The notes beneath the pieces are model-generated. The model was given only the letters and a program-made list of their open reading frames with translations. It did not search any database and was not told where the DNA came from. This document shows, piece by piece, positions 7,878-14,492 of a DNA stretch of 16,168 nt. The stretch covers positions 1-16,168 of the forward strand of contig CAJUAS010000036.1 of NCBI GenBank assembly GCA_910584395.1, in the 5' to 3' direction. The stretch is from an uncultured Oscillospiraceae bacterium (GTDB lineage Bacteria > Bacillota > Clostridia > Oscillospirales > Oscillospiraceae). The stretch's first letter is position 1, and every line of letters starts with the position of its first letter. Position numbers and translations under genes: made by a program.

Positions 7878-7991
7878 ATGAACTGTGAAATTCGGTATGT
7901 GATGGGCCATGTAGAGGTCTACCAAGACGGGGACTTCCTTTTCTCCGCCGACACCGAGACGGAAGCCCGGCGAGAATTGGACGCGGCTTAA
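7878..7991 (+). CDS. Putative 37-residue small protein
   Basis: The frame begins MNCEIRYVMGHVEVYQDG and continues to an acidic/arginine-containing end. An ideal Shine-Dalgarno sequence, AGGAGGT (7864-7870), sits seven bases before the ATG. About two thirds of its third codon positions are G or C, like neighbouring genes. It has no signal peptide or membrane helix. The predicted shape is a short beta-hairpin (I-R-Y-V-M-G-H-V-E-V-Y) followed by a helix (T-E-T-E-A-R-R-E-L). I do not recognise a family with certainty. It would be translated from ftsH read-through, or from its own promoter if the TTGACA at 7789-7794 works. Its stop shares TTAA with the stop of the convergent radical SAM gene. Confidence 0.6.
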   Translation: MNCEIRYVMGHVEVYQDGDFLFSADTETEARRELDAA

Positions 7992-8605
7992 TCGGGGATG
8001 TAAGCCCTTACTCTCAAACGCGCCCCCAAACTCTCCGCCAGCGCGCGGCAGGCTTGGATCTCCTCTGGGGTCTTGTCCTTGTCCACAATGGTCATCATCA
8101 CGGAGGGGATCAGCTTAGCGCACTTTTTGGTGAAGTCCAGCATGGCCTCCCACGCTGTTTCGCCGTCCCGCGGCTTGGTGACGGCGCAGTACTCCTCCGC
8201 CGTCGAGCCGTTGAGGGAAACGGAGATCACGTCGATGCGCCCCTTGAGCTGGGGGGTCACATCTCGGCTGTGGATGAGGTTGGCGTGGCCGTTGGTGTTG
8301 ATGCGGACGGGGGGCAGGGCGGGGCATTCTGCCTTCAGCGCGTCCACAATGGCGCAGAGGTCATCCACGCGGTACATCGGCTCGCCAAAGCCGCAGAACA
8401 CGATCTCCCGGTAAGCGGTCAGGTCGCGCTTACGGAAGTCCGCCAGCGCCTCGTCTACCGTGGGTTCATGCTCCAGCCACAGGTCGTCGGCGTAGATGCT
8501 GCCCTTGTGGCCGTTGTGGCGCAGGCAGAACACGCAGTTGCAGTCGCAGCGGTTGGTGAGGTTGACGTACAGCGCGCCCTCGTACTCATAGGTGATGGTC
8601 ATCAT
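7988..8605 (-). CDS. TatD-linked radical SAM protein
   Basis: This 205-residue protein has the radical SAM cluster motif C-x3-C-x2-C at C20, C24 and C27. The glycine-containing G-F-G-E-P motif (SAM binding) and an I-N-T-N-G-H strand motif follow. Members of this short radical SAM family lie beside tatD genes, as here. The small size covers the core barrel without an obvious extra Fe-S (SPASM) domain. The substrate and reaction are unknown to me. The start at 8605 has AAGGAG ten bases upstream inside the end of tatD; a second ATG follows at once. The gap to tatD is six bases, so the two are surely co-transcribed. Confidence 0.88.
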   Translation of the reverse strand: MMTITYEYEGALYVNLTNRCDCNCVFCLRHNGHKGSIYADDLWLEHEPTVDEALADFRKRDLTAYREIVFCGFGEPMYRVDDLCAIVDALKAECPALPPVRINTNGHANLIHSRDVTPQLKGRIDVISVSLNGSTAEEYCAVTKPRDGETAWEAMLDFTKKCAKLIPSVMMTIVDKDKTPEEIQACRALAESLGARLRVRAYIPD

Positions 8606-8611
8606 AGCGGT

Positions 8612-9385
8612 TCACTCCTTGATGCGAAAAAATTTCATGGCGTTTTGGTAGGTGACAGCGGCGACCTCCTCCGCCGAGACCCCCTTGATCTCCGCGATGG
8701 CCTCCGCCACCCGGTAGAGATAGAGGGAGGAGTTGCGCTCCCCGCGAAATGGCTCAGGGGTCTGGTAGGGCGCGTCGGTCTCCAGCATAATGCGCTCCAG
8801 CGGCACGGCGGCGATGACCTCCGGCACGCGGCGGGCGGTGGGGAAGGTGACGTTGCCCGTAAAGGACAGCATCCAGCCCATGTCCAAGGCTTGGAGCGCG
8901 TCGGGGACGCAGAAGGCGCAGCAGTGAAACACCCCCTTGACATTGGGGAACTCCTTGGCGATGTCCAAGGTGTCCCGGTGGGCGTCCCGGTCGTGGACAA
9001 TGGCGGGGAGGTTGAGCTTTTCGGCCAAGGCCAACTGGCGGCGGTAAAATTCCCGGCTGCGCTCCCGTTCCGGCTTGCCCTTCACCCAGTAGTAGTCCAG
9101 ACCGATCTCCCCCACGGCCACGCATTTGGGGTGGCGGCAGAGGGCCTCCACCTCCGTGAGGGCGTCAAAGTCCACCCCGTCCAGATCCTCCGGGTGGATG
9201 CCCGCGGCGAAGTAGAAGAAGGGGAATTGCTCCGCCAGATCCCGGCTTTTGCGGCTGCTTTCCAGCGCGCAGCCGGGGCAGACGACCTTTGTCACGCCGT
9301 GGGCGGGCAGAGAGGCCACGACGGCCTCCCGGTCGGCGTCAAACGCGTCGGCGTAATAGTGTGCGTGGGTGTCGAACAGCTCCAT
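8612..9385 (-). CDS. tatD: TatD family metal-dependent hydrolase
   Basis: A 257-residue TIM-barrel amidohydrolase-superfamily protein, the usual TatD length. Family members such as E. coli TatD and B. subtilis YabD are metal-dependent nucleases. Metal ligands are visible: D-T-H-A-H (H7, H9), E93 in V-G-E-I-G-L-D-Y-Y, H131, H154 and D204 in L-E-T-D-A-P-Y. The start at 9385 is chosen because GGAGGT sits seven bases before it and the protein then begins in the family fashion (MELFDTHAH). Earlier in-frame starts would lie upstream of or within the predicted promoter. It carries extra cysteines, C-P-G-C (36-39) and H-C-C-A-F-C (154-159), where many relatives have the H-C-F-S-G sequence. It is followed by its radical SAM partner. 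Confidence 0.92.
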   Translation of the reverse strand: MELFDTHAHYYADAFDADREAVVASLPAHGVTKVVCPGCALESSRKSRDLAEQFPFFYFAAGIHPEDLDGVDFDALTEVEALCRHPKCVAVGEIGLDYYWVKGKPERERSREFYRRQLALAEKLNLPAIVHDRDAHRDTLDIAKEFPNVKGVFHCCAFCVPDALQALDMGWMLSFTGNVTFPTARRVPEVIAAVPLERIMLETDAPYQTPEPFRGERNSSLYLYRVAEAIAEIKGVSAEEVAAVTYQNAMKFFRIKE

Positions 9386-9408
9386 GATGGTCACCTCCGA
9401 AAGGGCTG

Positions 9409-9423
9409 GCGCTATTATAGCGC
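9409..9423. promoter_or_regulatory. Inverted repeat over the tatD -10 box, possible operator
   Basis: GCGCTATTATAGCGC is symmetric in seven-base arms around one central base and covers the tatD -10 box. Its position would suit a repressor, but symmetry alone is weak evidence. Confidence 0.35.
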
Positions 9424-9442
9424 ATTTCCCGCAAAGACGCAA
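9414..9442 (-). promoter_or_regulatory. Promoter for tatD and the radical SAM gene
   Basis: On the minus strand TTGCGT (9442-9437), 17 bases and a perfect TATAAT (9419-9414) lie about 30 bases upstream of the tatD start. The -10 lies inside the inverted repeat at 9409-9423. Confidence 0.65.
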
Positions 9443-9448
9443 GAAGGC

Positions 9449-9535
9449 ACCGGCGCAAGGGCAGGGAAGAAGGGGGGGCGGGTTTGGAACCCGCCCCTAC
9501 GCCATGTCCGGGACTTGCGCCGGTCTTGTAGGGGC
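9449..9535. repeat. Nested inverted-repeat element between tatD and dnaD
   Basis: Three sets of complementary arms overlap in under 90 bases. An outer perfect 11-base pair, ACCGGCGCAAG (9449-9459) and CTTGCGCCGGT (9514-9524), encloses a ten-base-pair hairpin, GGGGCGGGTT/AACCCGCCCC (9475-9484 and 9488-9497, loop of three). GCCCCTAC (9493-9500) is also complementary to GTAGGGGC (9528-9535). No T-tract follows. It resembles the GC-rich intergenic palindromes dispersed in gut clostridia, but copy number cannot be judged from one window. Confidence 0.6.
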
Positions 9536-9570
9536 CGTCCCTTTTTCTGTCCTTCGGCAAGAAAAGACAC

Positions 9571-9599
9571 TTTACCTCGGAAGGGATTTTGTGTATAAT
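9571..9599 (+). promoter_or_regulatory. Promoter for dnaD-dnaI
   Basis: TTTACC (9571-9576), a 17-base spacer and a perfect TATAAT (9594-9599). The predicted transcript starts near 9606, leaving a leader of about 25 bases before the GTG start at 9632. Confidence 0.75.
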
Positions 9600-9631
9600 A
9601 GCGGTATCTGACGAAAAAGGGGGTGGGTCTC

Positions 9632-10582
9632 GTGGCGACGGTGGTGGCATTGGCGGGAGAAGTGGTGTCCATGACCGGGGAGACGGCGGACAAGCTGCTC
9701 CGGCTGCCGGGGGACGCCGCCCTGCTGTATATCGCCCTGTGCCGCTGCGGCGGCGACCCTTCGGCGGCGGAGGGGCGGCTGGGCTGGCAGAGCCTCCGGC
9801 TGTCGGCGGCGGATGAGAGTCTTCAGTGCGCGGGGCTGGTGGGTGCGCGCCCCGCGGCGGCCGCGCCGGCCCTGCGGGACAACGCCCCGCCGGAGTACAA
9901 CACCCGGGACGTGGTCGCCGCGCTGGAGGGGGACGCGTCCTTCGCGGCCCTCCAGCGGGAGGTGGAGCGGCGGCTGGGCGCGATGCTCACCCCCGCCGAC
10001 CTCAAGCAGCTCTACACCATTTACGATTACCTCGCCCTGCCCCCGGAGGTCATCCTCACCCTGACCATCTGGTGCGTGGAGGAGATGGAGGAGAAGTACG
10101 GCATTGGCCGCCGCCCCCGCATGAGCCAGATCAAAAAGACGGCATACCGCTGGCGGGATCTGGGCATTGACACCTTGGGCGCGGCGGAGGAGTTTTTGCA
10201 GCGACAAAAGGGTTTGCACGCCCGGGAGAGGGAGCTGCTGCCCAAGTTAGGGGTGCGGGGACGCGCCCCGCTGGACAAGGAGCGGGACTATCTGGCCGCG
10301 TGGATCGACTGGGGCTTCCCCGACGAGGTCATTTTGATGGCCTATGAGCGCACCCTGCTGAAAAAGCAGACCATGTCATGGCCGTATATGAATTCCATTT
10401 TGAAAAGCTGGCACGGCAAGGGCTTACATACCGTCCGGGCGGTGGAGGCGGGGGACGTTTCCCCGGCGGCGAAGGAACAAGCCGCGACCCCCGCCCAACG
10501 GGAGAGCCGGCGCAGCCGCCGCATGGCGGAGGATCTGGCCCGGCTCAAGCACACCGCAGGAAGGAGTGGGGAAGATGGTTGA
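9632..10582 (+). CDS. DnaD domain-containing primosomal protein
   Basis: This 316-residue protein has a short N-terminal domain (about 1-65) followed by two DnaD-like domains, at about 88-190 and 213-268. The second ends in the hallmark Y-x3-I-x3-W motif (Y252, I256, W260). The C-terminal tail (about 280-316) is basic and arginine-rich. DnaD and DnaB-type proteins of Firmicutes remodel origin DNA and help recruit the replicative helicase during initiation and restart. The GTG at 9632 is taken as the start because AGGGGGT (9618-9624) is seven bases upstream; the in-frame GTG at 9623 overlaps that site. It overlaps the following helicase-loader gene by eight bases, which fits a joint role. Whether it is strictly orthologous to B. 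subtilis DnaD or DnaB is not decidable here. Confidence 0.88.
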   Translation: MATVVALAGEVVSMTGETADKLLRLPGDAALLYIALCRCGGDPSAAEGRLGWQSLRLSAADESLQCAGLVGARPAAAAPALRDNAPPEYNTRDVVAALEGDASFAALQREVERRLGAMLTPADLKQLYTIYDYLALPPEVILTLTIWCVEEMEEKYGIGRRPRMSQIKKTAYRWRDLGIDTLGAAEEFLQRQKGLHARERELLPKLGVRGRAPLDKERDYLAAWIDWGFPDEVILMAYERTLLKKQTMSWPYMNSILKSWHGKGLHTVRAVEAGDVSPAAKEQAATPAQRESRRSRRMAEDLARLKHTAGRSGEDG

Positions 10583-11576
10583 CCCACGGCATCTGAAAGA
10601 GGCCCGCAGACGGATCATAGACAAGCGGGAGGAGCATCACGCGGCCCAGCGGGCCTATTTGGCCCAGTGCAGGGAGAAAGTGCCCGGTCTGGAAGGGCTG
10701 GACAGCGCCATCCAGCGCACCGTGACCCAAGCCATTGCCGCCGCTCTGCGGCAGGGGACAGACCCCGCCCCGGCGGTGGAGGCGGCCAGAAAAGAGAACC
10801 TGTCCCTCCAAGCCAAGCGGCTGGAGCTGCTTGGGCAGGCGGGCATTGACCCGGCGGCCTTGGAAGAAACGCCTTTTTGCCCCCTATGTAACGATACCGG
10901 GTATGCGGACAAGAAGCTGTGCGACTGCATCACCAAGCTGTGTGCGGAGGAAAATCTGGCGGAGCTGGGTGCCGGCCTCGATCTGAAGCAGATGGACTTT
11001 GCCAACGTGTCCATGGAGTGGTACTCCACCGCCTTTGACCCGGAATACGGAATGTCCTCCCGTGAGGCGGCGGAGACGGTGCTGGAGGTATGCAGGGACT
11101 ACGCCGAGCAGTTCCCCGGCCATCCCTGCGGAAACCTGTTCCTCTACGGGGGCACGGGGCTGGGCAAGACCTTTTTTTCCGGCTGCATCGCCAAGACGGT
11201 GGCGGCCAAGGGCTGCTGGACGGTGTACGCCACGGCGGGAGAGCTGCTGAGCCACTATGAGGCGGTGAAGTTCGGCCGGGACGACAGCGGGGAGAGCCAG
11301 CGCACGGTAGAGCGTTACCAGCGCTGCGACCTGCTGGTGCTGGACGATCTGGGCAGCGAGATGCTCACCCCCTTTGTCCAGTCCGCCCTCTATCAGCTTT
11401 TGAACGAGCGGATGAACCGCCGGGTTCACACCGTGATCTCCTCCAACCTGACTATGGACGACGTGCGCGCCCGGTACAGCCCGCAGGTGTGTTCCCGGCT
11501 GGAGGGGGAGTACCACGCCCTGCCCTTCTTCGGTAAGGATATCCGCCTGCAAAAGCGGGAAAAGGGGCTGCGGTAA
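10575..11576 (+). CDS. dnaI: DnaI/DnaC-type helicase loader ATPase
   Basis: A 333-residue AAA+ protein that should load the DnaB helicase. The N-terminal part is charged and helical (about 1-95). A zinc-ribbon-like cysteine set follows: C102-x2-C105 and C116-x-C118. The ATPase domain has Walker A Y-G-G-T-G-L-G-K-T (191-199), Walker B L-L-V-L-D-D-L-G (D257, D258), a sensor 1 S-S-N (289-291) and an R-Y-S...S-R-L-E stretch (300-310) that includes the arginine-finger region. The ATG at 10575 has AAGGAG eight bases upstream, inside the dnaD end, so the two genes are translationally linked. It converges with the next gene, with only two bases between their stop codons and no terminator visible there. 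Confidence 0.9.
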   Translation: MVDPRHLKEARRRIIDKREEHHAAQRAYLAQCREKVPGLEGLDSAIQRTVTQAIAAALRQGTDPAPAVEAARKENLSLQAKRLELLGQAGIDPAALEETPFCPLCNDTGYADKKLCDCITKLCAEENLAELGAGLDLKQMDFANVSMEWYSTAFDPEYGMSSREAAETVLEVCRDYAEQFPGHPCGNLFLYGGTGLGKTFFSGCIAKTVAAKGCWTVYATAGELLSHYEAVKFGRDDSGESQRTVERYQRCDLLVLDDLGSEMLTPFVQSALYQLLNERMNRRVHTVISSNLTMDDVRARYSPQVCSRLEGEYHALPFFGKDIRLQKREKGLR

Positions 11577-11578
11577 GG

Positions 11579-12052
11579 TCAGCCGGGGTCGCAGTCCAGA
11601 AGGAGCATCGCCCCCACCAGACAGAGCAGGTGGTCGGCGGTCTCCACCCCCCGGTCGATGGGGATCACCCATTCCTGCCGTTCCACCGCCCGCCCGGAGA
11701 GGGTGAGCAGCTCCCGCTGGAGGGCCACGCTGACGTTTCCTCCCGCCATGCTGGAGAGGGTGAGGGTGTTTTGACTGCCCAGTCCGTAGCTCACGGCGGA
11801 GGAGGCCCGCACCTGACGGCAGGCGGCCATGTTTCCGCCGGGGAGAAGGGCCAGCCGGGGGTTCAGGATGGTCAGCCCCGCCAGCCCTGCGGCGTCGGGG
11901 GCGACCACCAAAAGGTCAAGGTCTGCGCCGGTGGAGTTGGGGGTGAAGTCTGCGGGATGGTTTCCCCCCACAAAGCGGTATTTTTCTCCCAGACGGCCCT
12001 TCAGACGGTTCGCCAGAGCGTCTGAGCAGCTCCATATTCCCACCGTATCCAT
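11579..12052 (-). CDS. Conserved-looking protein of unknown function
   Basis: The 157-residue frame starts at ATG 12052 with GGGAG eight bases upstream; longer in-frame versions lack a comparable site and would add an atypical basic leader. I do not recognise the family. The beginning, V-G-I-W-S-C-S-D followed by A-D-L-D-L-L-V-V-A at about residues 43-51, resembles alternating beta/alpha Rossmann-like structure. A central block has V-S-Y-G-L-G-S-Q-N-T-L-T-L-S-S, then a long beta-rich stretch (N-V-S-V-A-L-Q-R-E-L-L-T-L) and a hydrophobic C-terminal helix. No Walker, metal or catalytic motif stands out. Codon use is like its neighbours, so it is a resident gene. It lies head-to-tail against dnaI and divergent from yloU. 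Confidence 0.75.
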   Translation of the reverse strand: MDTVGIWSCSDALANRLKGRLGEKYRFVGGNHPADFTPNSTGADLDLLVVAPDAAGLAGLTILNPRLALLPGGNMAACRQVRASSAVSYGLGSQNTLTLSSMAGGNVSVALQRELLTLSGRAVERQEWVIPIDRGVETADHLLCLVGAMLLLDCDPG

Positions 12053-12078
12053 GCCACAGCTCCCTTTTTGGCTGGTTT

Positions 12079-12094
12079 TTGCCTGTGCAGGCAA
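12079..12094. promoter_or_regulatory. Dyad in the leader of the unknown gene
   Basis: TTGCCTG and CAGGCAA flank a two-base centre about 27 bases upstream of the start at 12052. GTGCA occurs in the dyad centre and again just after it. This could be an operator. I could not place a convincing promoter for this gene nearby. Confidence 0.3.
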
Positions 12095-12154
12095 CGTGCA
12101 AGGATAGTTTGCGGTCTTTTCAAAAAAATACAAGGGGCGGGGCAACTTTTTTCC

Positions 12155-12183
12155 TTGTAATTTTTTCAAAGATGGACTACAAT
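12155..12183 (+). promoter_or_regulatory. Promoter for yloU-fakA
   Basis: TTGTAA (12155-12160), a 17-base spacer and TACAAT (12178-12183), about 50 bases before the yloU start. A seven-base inverted repeat, TACAAGG (12129-12135) and CCTTGTA (12153-12159), overlaps the -35 box and may be an operator, though this is weak. Confidence 0.7.
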
Positions 12184-12240
12184 AGAGAAGATAGATCAGA
12201 AACATTTTCCATTTAGCGTGTTTGAGAAAGGATGACCGCT

Positions 12241-12588
12241 ATGAAACAAAGAACGGATAAGGGCGAGATCCGCATTGCCAGCGAGGTGTTCACCAACCTC
12301 ACCGGGGCGGCGGCCACCAACTGCTTCGGCGTAAAGGGGATGGCGGTGCGCTCCAAGACCGACGGACTGGTCCATCTTCTGCGCCGGGAGTCCATGTCCA
12401 AGGGCGTCAAGGTTCTCTATAATGAGGACGGCACCGTGTCCGTCCAGCTCCACATCATTGTGGACGCGGGGGTGAACCTGATGGCCGTGTCCCGCTCCAT
12501 TATGAACGAGGTGCGCTACAATGTCAGCCGTCTCACCGGGGTGGAGGTCAAGAGCGTGGACGTGTGCATCGACTCTATGACCAACTAA
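12241..12588 (+). CDS. Asp23/Gls24 family envelope stress response protein (YloU-like)
   Basis: A 115-residue Asp23/Gls24 family protein. It begins MKQRTDKGEIRIASEVF, the usual opening of the family, and includes the V-Q-L-H-I-I-V-D-A-G-V-N strand and a C-terminal helix ending V-R-Y-N-V-S-R-L-T-G-V-E-V-K-S-V-D-V. Family members are membrane-associated or cell-envelope stress proteins of Gram-positive bacteria; their biochemical role is poorly known. The ATG at 12241 has AAAGGA (12227-12232) eight bases upstream, better than the ATG at 12232 which overlaps that site. It sits 17 bases upstream of the DAK2-domain gene, the conserved yloU-yloV order. It has no signal peptide or membrane helix of its own. 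Confidence 0.92.
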   Translation: MKQRTDKGEIRIASEVFTNLTGAAATNCFGVKGMAVRSKTDGLVHLLRRESMSKGVKVLYNEDGTVSVQLHIIVDAGVNLMAVSRSIMNEVRYNVSRLTGVEVKSVDVCIDSMTN

Positions 12589-12605
12589 AAAGGAGGCCAA
12601 CTGTC

Positions 12606-14288
12606 ATGATCAAGACCATTGACGCCGCGGCCTTTTGTGCCGCAGTGATCCACGGCGCCGCCGCCATCAGCGCGGAAAAGCAGGCGGTCAACGAGCTGAA
12701 CGTGTTCCCCGTCCCTGACGGCGACACGGGCACCAATATGTCCATGACCATCAACACCGCCGCCACGGAGCTGAAGGGGAAGCACTATCCCACCATCTCC
12801 GCCGCTGCCTCCGCCGCCGCCTCCGCCCTTCTGCGGGGGGCGCGGGGCAACTCCGGCGTGATCCTTTCCCTGCTGTTCCGGGGCTTTTCCAAGGGAGTCA
12901 AGGACAAGGAGACCATCAACGGCCGGGACTTCGCCGTGGCGCTGGATTACGGCGTGGCCGCCGCCTATAAGGCTGTGATGAAGCCCGCCGAGGGGACGAT
13001 CTTGACCGTCTCCCGCCTGTCCGCCGCCGCCGCCGCGGCCGCCGCCCGGGAAAACGACGCGGTGGAGGCCGTCCTCACCGAGACCATCGCCAAGGGGCAG
13101 GAGGCGCTGGCCAACACCGTCAACCAAAACCCCGTGCTGAAAAAGGCCGGAGTGGTGGACGCCGGGGGCAAGGGCTTCCTCATCATCCTTCAGGGGATGC
13201 TGGACTCCCTTCAGGGCAAGCCTATGCCCGAGACGGGGGGCGAGGCCGAGACCCAAGACAAGGCGGACTTTGCCGCGCTGGGGGAGGAGGACATCACCTT
13301 CGACTTCGACACGGTCTTTATCGTCCGCAAGAAGAAGCCCAACGTCAATTTAGACGAGCTGCGGGCCTACCTCAACTCCATCGGCGATTCTCTGGTCATC
13401 GGGGAGGACGACGAGGCCTTCAAAGTCCATGTCCACACCGACACCCCCGGCGACGCCTTGAACAAGGCGCAGGAGTTTGGTACGCTGGAGCTGTGCAAGA
13501 TCGAGAATATGCGTACCCAGTACGAGGATCTGGCGGCGGGGAAGCACGTGCAGTCCACCGATGATCTGGACGCCGTTGAGAAGGAACTTGAGAACGCCGA
13601 GGAGGAGGTCGCCGACGCAGAGCCGGAGAAGGAGATGGGCTTTGTGGCGGTGTGCGCCGGGGACGGTTTGGCGGCGACCTTCCGGGATCTGGGCGCGGAC
13701 GGCGTCATCTCCGGCGGGCAGACCATGAATCCCTCCACCGACGACATTATGAAGCAGATCCGCAAGACCCCCGCCAAGATCGTCTACGTTCTGCCCAACA
13801 ACAAGAACATCATCATGGCTGCGGAGCAGTGCATTCCTCTCTGCAAGGACAAAAAGGTGGTGGTCATCCCCACCAAGACCGTCCCGCAGGGCATTTCCGC
13901 CCTGCTGGCCGCCCTCCCGGACGACGGCGAGGAGGCCAACACCCAAGCCATGCTGGACGCCATCAGCGGCGTCCACACCAGTGAAGTGACCTACGCCGCC
14001 CGCGACTCCGATTTTGACGGCTTCGACATCCATCAGGGGGACTACATGGCCCTCTCCGAGCATCAGCTCTTCGGCACGAACACCGATCTGGACGCGCTGC
14101 TGAAGCTGCTGGCGGAGGATCAGCCCCAGCAGGAGGCGGAGTTCATCACCGTCATCTTCGGCGCGGACGTGAAGCAGGCCGACGCGGAGAAGGCGCAGGC
14201 CATCTTCCAAAAAGCCTGCCCCAACGCGGAGGTGACCCTGCTGGACGGCGGACAGCCGGTCTACTACTACATGATCTCCGCCGAATAA
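12606..14288 (+). CDS. fakA: DAK2 domain fatty acid kinase FakA (YloV family)
   Basis: The 560-residue protein matches the YloV/FakA family in length and order. The N-terminal DhaL-like nucleotide-binding domain begins near residue 8 and has the N-V-F-P-V-P-D-G-D-T-G-T-N-M motif (32-45; aspartates 38 and 40 and N44 would bind magnesium-ATP) and the G-A-R-G-N-S-G-V-I-L-S motif. A middle domain follows, with a glutamate-rich linker at about 322-342, and then a C-terminal domain with a G-G-Q-T-M-N-P-S-T motif. FakA phosphorylates fatty acids carried by FakB (DegV-like) partners so that they enter phospholipid synthesis. No fakB is in the window. The ATG at 12606 has AGGAGG (12591-12596) nine bases upstream, so earlier in-frame starts inside yloU are rejected. 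Confidence 0.92.
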   Translation: MIKTIDAAAFCAAVIHGAAAISAEKQAVNELNVFPVPDGDTGTNMSMTINTAATELKGKHYPTISAAASAAASALLRGARGNSGVILSLLFRGFSKGVKDKETINGRDFAVALDYGVAAAYKAVMKPAEGTILTVSRLSAAAAAAAARENDAVEAVLTETIAKGQEALANTVNQNPVLKKAGVVDAGGKGFLIILQGMLDSLQGKPMPETGGEAETQDKADFAALGEEDITFDFDTVFIVRKKKPNVNLDELRAYLNSIGDSLVIGEDDEAFKVHVHTDTPGDALNKAQEFGTLELCKIENMRTQYEDLAAGKHVQSTDDLDAVEKELENAEEEVADAEPEKEMGFVAVCAGDGLAATFRDLGADGVISGGQTMNPSTDDIMKQIRKTPAKIVYVLPNNKNIIMAAEQCIPLCKDKKVVVIPTKTVPQGISALLAALPDDGEEANTQAMLDAISGVHTSEVTYAARDSDFDGFDIHQGDYMALSEHQLFGTNTDLDALLKLLAEDQPQQEAEFITVIFGADVKQADAEKAQAIFQKACPNAEVTLLDGGQPVYYYMISAE

Positions 14289-14299
14289 CAAAAAACAAG

Positions 14300-14329
14300 G
14301 AGAACCAACCTTTTCGGAGGTTGGTTCTC
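14300..14329. terminator. Hairpin after fakA
   Basis: GAGAACCAACC (14300-14310) and GGTTGGTTCTC (14319-14329) form an 11-base-pair stem with an eight-base loop, 11 bases after the fakA stop. On the plus strand only GTTAAAG follows, a weak tract. On the minus strand a TTGTTTTTTG tract follows, so it would work better for leftward transcripts. It probably still ends the yloU-fakA unit. Confidence 0.65.
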
Positions 14330-14358
14330 GTTAAAGAGAAGGAAATGAGGGATATTCC

Positions 14359-14406
14359 ATGAAGCTGGGAATCGTAGCATTTTCCCGATTTCATGTAGCC
14401 CCCTAA
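14359..14406 (+). pseudogene. Possible remnant of a ychF 5' end (15-codon frame)
   Basis: A frame starting MKLGIVAF begins at 14359, with GAGGG seven bases upstream, and stops after 15 codons. Its first six residues equal those of the real ychF at 16053, using different third-position bases (15 of 19 bases match). A 12-base exact match, AAAATGTTGCGG, also occurs at 14438-14449 and in the ychF leader at 15977-15988. It may be a decayed copy or a rearrangement scar. It could also be a chance short frame. Confidence 0.3.
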
Positions 14407-14463
14407 ATCTCCATATACCAGCTTAAAGCTCAATGCCAAAATGTTGCGGAAAGGAACGCCCTA

Positions 14464-14492
14464 TTGCAGAATGGGCAGCATGGCGGTATAAT
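14464..14492 (+). promoter_or_regulatory. Promoter for the SLH-domain gene
   Basis: TTGCAG (14464-14469), a 17-base spacer and a perfect TATAAT (14487-14492), 44 bases before the start codon at 14536. The sequence CCTATTG at its -35 also occurs at the ychF -35. Confidence 0.7.

Noticed and set aside
8054..9598. Plus-strand frame of about 514 codons opposite tatD and the radical SAM gene
   Set aside because: Its translation has no domain, and the minus-strand genes have intact catalytic motifs and ribosome sites.
12053..12205. N-terminal extension of the unknown minus-strand gene
   Set aside because: The added 51 residues run through the AT-rich intergenic region and the yloU promoter, and a well-spaced ribosome site supports the start at 12052.
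12789..13050. GCC/GCCGCC-rich runs in fakA looking like a tandem repeat
   Set aside because: They encode alanine-rich helices in the DhaL-like domain and are explained by codon bias.
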